Part shown: positions 48,069 through 58,009 of the stretch, piece after piece
Numbering within the stretch: the first letter of the stretch is position 1
How the letters are laid out: every line of letters starts with the position of its first letter
Assembly (NCBI GenBank): GCA_948470475.1
Contig: OX419338.1
Span: 7,436,205-7,500,204 of the forward strand
Direction: 5' to 3'
Source: Galaxea fascicularis
Taxonomy: Eukaryota; Cnidaria; Anthozoa; Scleractinia; Euphylliidae
Length of the DNA: 64,000 nt
The notes under the pieces: model-generated
Seen by the model: only the letters and a program-made list of their open reading frames with translations
Databases searched by the model: none
Told to the model about the DNA's origin: nothing
Made by a program: the position numbers and the translations under genes

Positions 48069-49275
48069 AATGGGTCTATTTGAGCTAGAGTTAAAAAGCA
48101 ATGCAGTTCAAAGACCCATTTCTCGGTACAACACCGACTGAGGAGATAAATGTGTTTTTTTCTACCCAGATAGTACTAGATATCTCAAATCTCAGAATCC
48201 CAGATATTTGGGCGGAGCAAAAGGTCTTGACTTTAAGAATTAAAAATATCCGTAAATGAAAACTTCGTGTTTTCCAATTATTAAAATTGAGGTCACAATT
48301 TATGTCTTTTAATGGCTGCACCTGCTAAAACGACCATACTAAGTATCGCGTGCAAAGATTATTGTGCATTTCTCTTCATTAAAGCAAATTATCCATAAAC
48401 AGAGCCTCAAAGGCAATCGCTTAATATTATCGAAATAGTATTTAGAACTTCCGGTGTGATTATGAAGCGAAGTATTTTGACGTGACCCTCGGATAACTCC
48501 AGAGATTTGACTAAAGTGAAATTGTTTCACTTTCATTCGAATTATAAAATTGCTATAACGTCATTTTCATATTTTGCATCCAATAATGGAGAAATGAACG
48601 AAACTGGACGCCGATGAGTTTCATTGGATGTCGGAAAAATGTTTTGAAAAACAGTAATACCATCTCAACAGATACCGAATCGCTGGCACAAAGAAGCAAT
48701 CACCACAGAGGGGACCACGGACTTGATAGACCATTAGAAATAAAAATGATAATGGGAGGGGGGAGGGGGGGGTATCTTGCCATTTGTTTACGCTGGATTT
48801 TTTGGGCAGTAGACACCCGCTGCGCGATTTTCTGTTCAGACAAAAATTCCTTTGTCTGTCATACACAAGGACTAAAATCACTGCACTTTACAGATTCACC
48901 AAAGGACCATTTTTGATCATTGAATTACAGAGTAATTTTTGCTTGTCACTGTTTTATTTTCTTTTATCTCATTTCACGTAACCGTGCCAGTTGGATCATG
49001 CTTAGGTTGTGAGTTCAAACCCCCGACCAAAACGACAATCAGGGCCGGGCCGCCTTCAATATTCCAGAGGAAAAAAGTGCTGCTTTTTCAGTAGCAAATG
49101 GTTTATGCACTTTCTAGCTTAGAAATTCCACATGGTCAAGCGAGTTGCACAGAGTTCTAATTGCATTAGGGAACGAAAAGAGAAATGCTGAGAAGGAACT
49201 AAAAAGTCGAAGATGTGTGAGATAGAAAAAAATAAGAGCAAAGGAGAGAGATCAGACAGGCGAAGCAGATTAGTT
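48069..49275. other. Intergenic region between GSTO-1 and CNN-D
   Basis: No exon recognised. A G-rich run (about 48750-48775) and a tRNA-like fragment (GTGAGTTCAAACCCC, about 49010-49024) are present. The CNN-D promoter should lie near the left edge. Confidence 0.4.
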
Positions 49276-49281
49276 TTTATT
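49276..49281 (-). promoter_or_regulatory. Candidate poly(A) signal for GSTO-1
   Basis: AATAAA on the minus strand about 420 bases after the stop. It is the first canonical signal I see; variant signals could lie closer. Confidence 0.35.
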
Positions 49282-49699
49282 CGCGACTGGCCTGCCATTT
49301 TACCATCAGTTCTTTTACCTCGTTGCTGCACAAAATGCAAACAGAAATCTATCATTCATCGAAAGATGCTACCTGAAGAAACCATTTTTGCTAATCGATT
49401 GAGAAGTACTTGACACTGATGAAAATGTCGAAGAAGGAAAAAAAGTCGGACAACTTGACACAATTCAAACCTCAAACTCAAGATGCCTGGGAGAAACGAT
49501 TTTACAAGCAAATAAACTGACAGAACACTACATCAAATAAATGCGATTATATTCCAAAACACTGTCGTCCTCTTACATTTGTCTTTTTTCATTGGAAACT
49601 GTGTGCAAAGCAAGCAAAAGCAAAGGAAAAATACATGCATTTTCCATTTCCCCTGCGCTAAAATTGCAAAAAAGGATAAATGAACTCGTCGGAAGACCC

Positions 49700-52600
49700 T
49701 TATGGCTTCTTGTCAATGCCAATGAGCTGAGAATTTGGATCCCCAGCTTTGTACCCCTCCCAGAACTTTACGTGCATTTCGTCGGGGAAACTGCATTCCT
49801 TCACTGCAGGCACTTCTTCCATGGCTTTGCACCAAGCCTCAACGGCAGGGTACTGGGACAGCTCAACATCAAGCTTTGATTTTAACGCAAGAACACGCTC
49901 AAACCACGGCCATATTAGGTAGTCCCCCATTCCAGGTTTATCACCTGTGTATAGGGAGAGACATGTGGTCAGAAAGCTGGGAGGCAGCTCGGTACAGTGG
50001 GAGGGGGGGAGAGGTGAGGTATGTAGGCAAATAGGTTGTGTAGCAGGTTAGTCTCAGAGAGGACAGGGAGGAAGAAGGATAAAAGGGGGTGGTGGTTAGG
50101 TGAATGGGAAACGGGGGGAAATAAGGATGGGAACTGGGAGAGAAAGAAAAAGGTGGACAACAAAAGCAAAACAAAGGGGGAGGGGGGGGTATCTGGTAGA
50201 GAAGGAAGTTAAGTTAAAAACATGGAAGAAGGAGATGGAAAATGGGAAAGAAGGGAGAAGAAGCAAAACTGGAACAGGAAGGCTATGGAAGTGGCAAGGA
50301 GAGAAATAGGATAGGAACAAAACATGGTGGATGCCACAAGAAAAAGAAGGGTAATTTGGAGATAATAATTGTTAGCTGGAGGAGGAGGGATGAGAACTGG
50401 GGGAAAACAAGGAAGTGAAGTGGGAGAGAAAATGTTTTGAAACAGGCTTGAATGGGAGGTGGGGGCTGGAAGCAAACAGGGTGGATATCAGTGGGAAGAG
50501 TTTCGATGACTGGCAGAAGGGGGGTGGGAATTAGGGGAAAGGGGACCAAGAAATGTGAAAGAAGGGGGGTATGGCACTGGAAGAGAACAAAGAAGGGGAG
50601 GGGTAGAAACAGGGGTAAGGAAAAGAAAAGCTTTGAAGATAAGGGAGAAAGATCAAACAGAAGGAAGAGACGTTATTTTTGCTACTGACAGTAAGCTCAC
50701 CTCCAACGTGTTTATCGTTCTGTTTCAAATACTTTTCAAATGTAGCCAGTTGCTTTTTCAGTTCTTCCTTATCAGTACCTTGAAGACTTTTGTAAAATGC
50801 AGACACAAACTGTACATGAAAAATGAAATTATTTTGATTAAGTATGTATACCAAGGGCATGGTGGGGTATGTTCCTCTATGGTATGTTTTGGGGAAGGGG
50901 TTGTCCTATTTCAGACTCAAGTGACATATTAGCCATCAATTATTGATGCCACCACCCCTAAGAGTCTTTGGTGGCCTTTTCCTCTTCTTAAGTGTAGACA
51001 GTGTAGGTGAACATTTAAACCAAATTTGCATTTCATTTAACTTTCTTGTTCCTATGAATCAGCGGGCATTCCCTATAGTCACTGACAAGCCACTCTATCA
51101 ACATGTAAATACCTAAGCAGGATTTTGAGTCACGAGGAGCACACCGTCTCCTTTGCAGGTTTCACCCCTCTGGGATATTTGAGGCTTAATTTAGGCATAC
51201 TTATTGCCTGATCATGAGTTGAATGTGAATTACAGTAAAAGTGCCAAAGTATTGTGATAAAATAATGTTAACTGCTTGTATAATATAATATACATATATA
51301 AAAATAATAAATAATAAATATCCTTACAGCACTCCCAAAGGTTTCGACAAGTATTCGCTGCTTGGATTTTGCATAGGGATCTCCTTTTGGATACAGAGCA
51401 GCCTTTTCAGGAAACAACTCTTCCAAGTAATCTAGCAGGAAAATAAATCACATAAATTTGGTTACAAAATTATAAACATTAATTTGGCCCAATGAAACAC
51501 TGATCTGCTTGGTCAGTGTACATGTCATGGGTCATGTATAACAAAAAGATAATTTAAAGTGTATGGAATCTGTGATTGATATTGAAATTAACACTCCCCA
51601 TTCCCCAACTAAAACAAATTAGAAGAAGAAATTATAATATTATAATTAATAAATTATTTAAATTTGTGGCTTGAGAAGTGCTATGGAGATAAACAATTAT
51701 TGTTCACCTCCAAAGCACTTCTCAAGCCACAAATTTAAATAGTTTTACACCAAGTAATTAGCCCACAACATATGTCATCACATAATTATGTGAAGGACCT
51801 ACCGCAACATATTGTTGACTCGTATACAACCTTTCCATCAGGATGTTCAATTGTTGGCACTTTTCCAATAGGGTTGAGTTCAAAGAACCACTCTGGTTTG
51901 TCCTTCAAGTTGATATTGATGCACTCATACTCAATACCTTTGGCAGCAAGCACAAGGCGGGCTCTCTGTAAAACATTAACTACTATATAACCTCCATCCT
52001 TTTCTAGGGTTATTTTTGCACTCCACCACCCCTCCTCCCTAAAAAATAAGCTTAAATTAAAATCATTATGCCAAACAACAGCAGGTTAAGTATTATGGAG
52101 ACAGATCATTTTATATACTTCTCCCTGAGCCACAATAAATAGCCACTGCAGCCAACATGTAGAAAATGCACACTTCAGTGCTCTAATGTTGGAATTATGG
52201 GTGCAATTAGTTCTTAAATTTAAGAGCCAGTAAATTATTAGACCTAATGTAATACCATTAGTCCTCAGCTAAAGCTAATTAGATTTGTTAAGAAGAGTTC
52301 TGCAAATCAGTTCTTCAGGGTTGGTATATTCTGAAGTACTAACTGCAATTTCTCAGTTACAGTCTGCAAATCTCATTCAAGCCATCTCTTCAGTGCTAAC
52401 ATGGGGCTGTGCAACCGATATCAAAACCGTCTGTGACCTGTACCCGACACTGTAAGGATCTGCCTGTGATCAAAGTTGGTAAGGGACTGTCCGTTATTTA
52501 TTGCTAGGGGAGGGGGGCGGGGGAAGGTTCGTGATTTTTTAACCTACTAAGGCAGATTAAAAATGTACCCCCCCCAAAAGTGGGTGTATCCAAAAATTAG

Positions 52601-52963
52601 TTTCTTCCCCCCCCCCCTTCCAGTTTATGCCACTGGCCCAAAATTTTCCCCATCCATCTCTAGTTCACACTCGAGGGCGGGAGGCAGGATGGCGGAGTGG
52701 TTTGGGCGTTGCATTTCAATGCGGTGACCCTCTGGCCACTAGCTAGTGTTGTTCTGGGTAAGTGCCTAGTTCACCTCCTCGGTCATCCTTGTAAATAGCC
52801 AACTGGTTTGCCTCCCGCCAGTTGGGATTCTTATCATGTTCTGTTTATTTGAATTATTTGTTTCTTTGGATTTAAGTGGAGTGCCTGTAAACTAGCTTAA
52901 ATATAAAGTGCACTTCCACTATAAACACAGTATTATTAGAGACATAAATCGTCCACATGAGGT

Positions 52964-53002
<39 letters not shown>

Positions 53003-53176
53003 TTGTCGCAAGTGTGAACCAGGCTTTAAGGTGCAAAAGAGGGAGAACGCTGCCAGTAACACACACCGTAAGAATTAGCTTACCTGAGCAAAAGGACAGA
53101 ACCTCATACTATAAAGACGAAGACTGACATCCTTTTTTAAGGCTGGCTTTTGAGACCCTTTCGAATAATGAGTCAT
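49700..53176 (-). CDS. GSTO: GSTO-1: omega-class glutathione S-transferase, 237 aa
   Basis: Five exons, all GT-AG: 53084-53176, 51803-51965, 51328-51431, 50701-50809 and 49700-49944. Exon 1 encodes [20 protein letters not shown] then [11 protein letters not shown]; Cys27 of RFCPFAQ is the omega-class catalytic cysteine (others use Tyr or Ser). Exon 2 finishes the thioredoxin-like domain ([38 protein letters not shown] with the cis-Pro VP and the glutathione-binding ES). Exons 3-5 form the helical C-domain ([54 protein letters not shown]) and end GIDKKP. Omega GSTs act in the cytosol as thioltransferases and dehydroascorbate or arsenate reductases. Length matches the family (about 240 aa), with no lesion. 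A tandem partner, GSTO-2, lies upstream. A second identical first exon at 54178-54270 could give an alternative promoter. Confidence 0.93.
49990..50690 (+). repeat. Polypurine tract (G/A-rich) in GSTO-1 intron 4
   Basis: Almost the whole 700-base stretch is purine on the plus strand, with GGGAGGGGGG-type runs and AGAAGGGAGAAG-type runs. It occupies nearly all of intron 4. Open frames across it are low-complexity artefacts. Confidence 0.9.
51656..51740. repeat. Perfect 27-bp inverted repeat with 31-base loop in GSTO-1 intron 2
   Basis: 51656-51682 (ATTTAAATTTGTGGCTTGAG then AAGTGCT) is the exact reverse complement of 51714-51740. An RNA of either strand would fold into an uninterrupted 27-bp hairpin. 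Confidence 0.9.
52680..52920 (+). repeat. tRNA-derived SINE (serine/leucine-tRNA-like head) in GSTO-1 intron 1
   Basis: Starts GGGAGGCAGGATGGCGGAGT with pol III A-box TGGCGGAGTGG at 52690-52700, then GCGTTGCATTTCAATGCGGT. A non-tRNA body follows (GCCTCCCGCCAGTTGGGATT and GTGGAGTGCCTGTAAACTAG). It is not a functional tRNA gene because the T-arm is not preserved. Confidence 0.65.
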
Positions 53177-54990
53177 TTTCTTCGCTGTAAAGGACCACTA
53201 AACCTCGCTGCACTGAAACGTTGTCAACTGCACGGAAGATTGGATTATTTGCACCGTCATTGTGAGGTGGATATTTTTCAATTATTATTGGCTCACGAAA
53301 CGATTCATGGTTTTCAGTCACGTGGAAGTCACGCAAGTTAAAAAATAAAATCATCAATCATTCAATAGATTAAGTCAAGAAATCGAGATATTGTAGATCA
53401 GGGCTGTGCGACGTCCCGTACTCGAGTTAATTTCTAAAATATCTTTTTACGTGATGAAGCTAAAAATGGAAAAGTCTCTTTACTTTTGAATTTTAGTTTT
53501 TTATGACGTCACGTGAAAACCAAGAATAGATGAAGGCGGTGTTCCTCAAATATCGATACTCAAAAGAACTATCGAACGGAGTGTGAACAAATGATGATTT
53601 CTTCATGTGTTGTTAATACATCGCTCAGATGCAATATTAAAACTTGGGTGTTCAACTATGAGAAATGGACAGTATATCCTTTTTTTGATAAGAGAGCCAT
53701 ATTTCCACTCTGGAGGCATTTCATCTCAATGCTATATTACGGTACACCCAAAAAGGTTAGGAGTGACAGTCATGCAAACAAAATTGTTCATTTTCTGATC
53801 ATGCAAACTTTCTGCTATCTTGCAGTCTGCTTACAATTTTTGCTGTCTTCCACGAAGTGGCGTTAATTTGAAACTATGGCAACGTTTCCTTGAATTATTT
53901 TTTATCACCCTCTTTGTGTGGTTTGATACCTTTCGCTTCGGCGTCGACAGGTATTTCTTTGAGGTCGTCTTCCTTCAAGTACGTTGCGAGCCGTGATTTT
54001 TTTTTTTTACTGTTTTTAACAAAACACTTCCCATTTCCCTTGATTTTGAAAATTTTACTACCCACCCCAACTCTAAACACCGGGCCCCACCTAGCAACAA
54101 ATAACGAACAGTCCGTAAAGGTGCAAAAGTGATCGAGAGCACGCTGCCAGTAACACACATCGTAAGAATTAGCTTACCTGAGCAAAAGGACAGAACCTCA
54201 TACTATAAAGACGAAGACTGACATCCTTTTTTAAGGCTGGCTTTTGAGACCCTTTCGAATAATGAGTCATTTTCTTCGCTGTAAAGGACGACTAAACCTC
54301 GCTGCACTGAAACGTTGTCAACTGCACGGAAGATTGGATTATTTGCACCGTCATTGTGAGGTGGATTTTTTCAATTATTATTGGCTCACGAAACAATAGA
54401 TCAAGGTGTCCCTGAAATTGAAATATCTCTAGCGAGCGTGACATGGCGTGACACTGTTGTTTGCACATCAAGATGCCATTGCTGTACTGCCGATGATTCA
54501 CAATGACTAAGCCAAGAATGATTCAGGATGATTCAGCATCGGTAATGTTCTAAGTTTAGTGATTCACATCGATACATGTGTATATAAACCGTAGATCAAT
54601 TCAATGAAGATGGAATCAGTTATAGCTATCACACGGCAAGTTGTAGTTCTTGGTTCTTGTCCCGGGGGTCTCGTCTGTACCGGGTCACCACCGACCTGTG
54701 AGACGCTCTGTGCGAGGATCGGCCCTACGTTACATATCAAACGGAGTGTGAACAAATGATGATTTCTTTATGTGTATAATACATCACTCAGATGCAATAT
54801 TAAAACTTGGCTGTTTAACTATGAGAAATAAACAGTATATATTTTTTTGATAAGAGAGCTATATTTCTACTCGGGAGGTGCTATTAAAAGGTCAGGAGTG
54901 GCAGTCACGCAAACTTTCTGCTAGACTTTCTGCAATCTTGCACGGTCCCCTTACAATTTTTGCTCTCTTCCACGAGGTGGTGTTAATTTG
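53027..54990. repeat. Tandem duplication (about 1.1 kb) of the GSTO-1 first-exon/promoter region
   Basis: 53027-53301 matches 54116-54393 almost exactly, including all 93 coding bases of exon 1. 53551-53866 matches about 54735-54990 with more change (AACAAATGATGATTTCTT, AGATGCAATATTAAAACTTG, GATAAGAGAGC blocks). The internal parts differ by insertions and deletions. Confidence 0.92.
54178..54270 (-). CDS. Second copy of GSTO-1 exon 1 (alternative or non-functional first exon)
   Basis: An exact copy of the 31-codon first exon, with the same ATG context and the same GTAAGC donor, lies 1,094 bases upstream of the proximal copy. It includes the catalytic RFCPFAQ. If transcribed it could splice to 51803-51965 and give the same protein from a second promoter. 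It has no downstream exons of its own before the next gene, so it cannot be a separate gene. Confidence 0.7.
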
Positions 54991-55015
54991 AAACTTGCAC
55001 ACGTGCGAGGCATGA

Positions 55016-57200
55016 CAAAGTGCACAATCTTTTCTTGCCACTAACACTATTGATGTATTAGCGATCAATGAAACGAGACTTGATTCCTCAATTCACGACA
55101 GTGAGGTGCATACCCCTGACTATGAAATTGTTCGCCGTGACAGGACATTTAATGGTCGATGCGGTGGGGGCGTTCGTTTTTATATTCGTAACTGTATAAA
55201 TTACTCAATTCTCCCTGATTTATGTATTGTCCAACTAGAGAATCTTTGTATCGAAATCCGTAAACCTCGACCAAGCCTTCTCTTGTTATGACTTGGTACC
55301 GACCACCTGAATCGACAGTAGATAAATTTGATGTTTTTGAATCTCTTGTTGGTAGGCTGGATAACCTGAGTGTTGAATTTTACATAATGGGCGATATCAA
55401 TTATAATATAGGTTAACCTGAGCTTGATCCTGATAACCCAAGATTACTTAATGACATAGCAAATCTTTTTAGTTTACATCAGCTCATAAATGAACCAACT
55501 CGAATTTCTCTCTGATCGTAAACTTTAATTGATTTAATATTTACTAACTGTCCAGATAGAATTTCTTGCTCTGGTGTGTACTGACCCCGCCAGCATTAGT
55601 GTACCATAGCCTTGTTTACGCTTATCGTGAACTTTCAACTGGTGTGCACTCCAAGGACCACTCAACTGTGACTTATAGAAAATTTAAAAACTTCAACCTT
55701 ACTCAATATTTCGTAACGACATCTTTTCTCAGAATTGGGACAGTTAAAAAATGTTCGATAATCCCAATGACATCGGGCATGATTGGAAAAACAGTTTCCT
55801 TGGCGTTGTTGATAAACATGCCCCTTTACGCTCAAAACGTAGCTTTGAAATCGCCTTCGGTTACGCCTTATTTGAAACAGCGTATACATGAAAGAGACAG
55901 CGAAGTTGAACGCAACGCGATCCAATGATCCTGTGGATTGGTTGAACTATAAACAAATTCGTAATTCTGTAAACAATGCAATTAGACAAGCTAAGGCTCT
56001 TCATGATAATGAAGGGAATTCACGGATGTCTTGGCGTGTTGTTAACAATCTTACTTCTCGGAAATCTAATGGTCCATCCATAAAAGAAATTAAACAAAAC
56101 GGCGTATCCATTTATAATCCACAAGAATTAGCCACAGCATTTAATAATCATTTCTCCACTGTGGGACCAAAACTTGCTAATGACTGATGAGATACCTCTT
56201 AGTAACAATGGTCGCACACATCTGCATTATATGAGCAATCCCTCACGTGATAGCGTTAACTTTGAGTTCATGCCAACCAATCGCGGTAAAGTTCCTTCCC
56301 TTTTATCTAAACTCAGTAAATCCAAAGCAACTGGATTTGATAAGATTTCTATTAAATTTCCTCGCATTTGCACCGACCTAATTGCTGATTCCCTTTATTT
56401 GATTTTTAATACCTCTACAGCGACTGGTATCTTTCCTGAAGAATGGAAGTGCTCAAAAGTAGTACCAGTCTTAAAACAGGGAGACCGTACTGGCCTAGAC
56501 AATTACCGTCCTATTTCTGTTATTCCAGTGGTTGCAAAAGTCTTTGAAAGGATTATTTATGATCAACTTTATGCATTCCTAATGGCTAATAATCTACTCT
56601 CCTCTTACCAGTCAGGCTTCCGGTCGCTCCACTCTACAGTCACCTCATTACTTGAGGTAACTGATGATTGGGCGTATAATATAGATCAGGGGAACGTGGA
56701 CGCCGTAGTATTCTTGGATCTTAAAAAAAGCCTTCGATACGGTGGATCACAGTATTCTGATTTCTACGCTGGCTGTGTATGGTATAGGAGGCGCCTCAAT
56801 TGCGTGGTTTAAACATGTCGTAGTTATCTGAACGCAATAAAAAATGTTTCCTAAATGGCTCTTTTTCCAACAATTGTGTATTGTCTTGCGGTATCCCTCA
56901 GGGGACAATTCTGGGACCGCTCCTTTTTCTCTTATACATTAATGACCGAATTAACTCTCGCACTGAAAGCCAGGAATGTATGCCGATGACACCCACTTGA
57001 CGCTTGCAGGTAATAGTATTGAACTTAATCTCAATAAAGATCTTGCCAGCGTCACTGAGTGGCTTATAGGTAATAAGCTTACACTAAACAAATCTAAAAC
57101 TGAATTCATGTTAATCGGTTCTCGGCAAAGACTGAGATCGTTCGTCCATTCTCCTTCTCTGAAAATTGACGGAGCCCAGATAAGCCAGGCTTATCATTCA
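55016..57200 (+). mobile_element. LINE (jockey/CR1-like) relic: endonuclease plus reverse transcriptase, both ends missing
   Basis: Following frameshifts, one reads an APE-type endonuclease (LAINETRLDSSIHDSEV, RRDR, CGGGVRFYIRNCINYS, MGDINYNIG, LINEPTRIS), a spacer (ATRSNDPVDWLNYKQIRNSV, WRVVNNLTSRKSNGPSIKEI) and a reverse transcriptase (KSKATGFDKISIKF, NYRPISVIPVVAKVFERIIY, SYQSGFRSLHSTVTSLLEVT, VVFLDLKK, SCGIPQGTILGPLLFLLYIN, MYADDTHLTLAGNS). Intact pieces include frames at 56174-56812 and 56976-57209. At least five frameshifts or stops; inactive. Homology stops abruptly inside the reverse transcriptase at about 57192, where host-like sequence resembling 53360-53400 begins. Confidence 0.88.
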
Positions 57201-57394
57201 ATAACTTAAGTCAAGACATTGAGATATTGTAGAAAAGTAATAAATAAACAACCAGTCAAAGTACTCAGCAGGGCTGTGCGATTTCCCGTAGTTGAGTTAT
57301 TCGGCAAAATTAAACGTGCCACTCAAAATTACAGATCAGTGACAGTATAATGGAGAAGTGCATACTGGTGCCCCTCTGAGAGATTACGCCGTTC

Positions 57395-57677
57395 TTAGCA
57401 ACTCTTCGTCACGGGAAATTGACTGAGGGGGCCTTCCCCTGGGTAGGGATTTTGACATTTAGGCGTTGACCCAGGGCCGAGAATTTGACATGGCCGCCAT
57501 GTTGGAAGATCTGACTCTGATAGAAAAAGTTACTCCAGGGGCGGGAAATTGACATTCAGTAGGTGCCTGAGGGCGGGGAATTTGACTCTGGCTTCCATGA
57601 AAATGCCAAATTCCCCTGGGTCTGCCGGCCCCCTCCCCCTCCGCCCCACCCCAACCCTTAACACTGACAGGTGCACT
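57395..57677. repeat. Degenerate G/C-rich minisatellite, copy 2
   Basis: Repeated GGGGCGGGAAATTGACATT / GGGCGGGGAATTTGACTC units, then C-rich inverse units. It ends with AACACTGACAGGTGCAC as at 18190-18212. Confidence 0.55.
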
Positions 57678-57799
57678 ACAAACGATTACGTATTGCTAAT
57701 TCAGGACGGTAAGAGATTTTTACTGAATCAGATTTTCGTTTTTGTGACATTTTCGTAAAGACGTCCAGGGGTTATTTCAGGCCTGAGAGTTTCTTAGGT

Positions 57800-57890
57800 A
57801 GCCAGTCCCCTTTTTTTGTAAACAAATAATTTTACATTTGTAATGTAACTGAATGGGGAAATAAAGGATGTTGTTGTTGTTGATGATTTT
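57800..57890 (+). mobile_element. Probable LINE 3' tail ending in (TTG)n
   Basis: AATGGGGAAATAAAGGATGT followed by (TGT)4-5 resembles the 3' end of a jockey/CR1-type element. No coding sequence is attached. It lies between the LINE relic and GSTO-2. Confidence 0.35.
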
Positions 57891-58009
57891 GGGATGTGTC
57901 GTCTGAAGGCCGTGATCATACGTCTACATGTACAATTGTTATAATTGAACACTTACAAAAAAATCAATGAAATAAAATGAAATAATGGAACCCTTTGGAC
58001 AACTACTGA

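Noticed and set aside
49941..50688. Several overlapping open frames rich in Ser/Pro/Phe or Lys/Arg/Gly
   Set aside because: They come from the polypurine tract of GSTO-1 intron 4, where stops are rare on both strands. There are no domains or splice support.
54178..54270. A third, separate GSTO gene
   Set aside because: Only the first exon is present; the sequence between it and the next gene is a LINE relic and repeats, with no exons 2-5.
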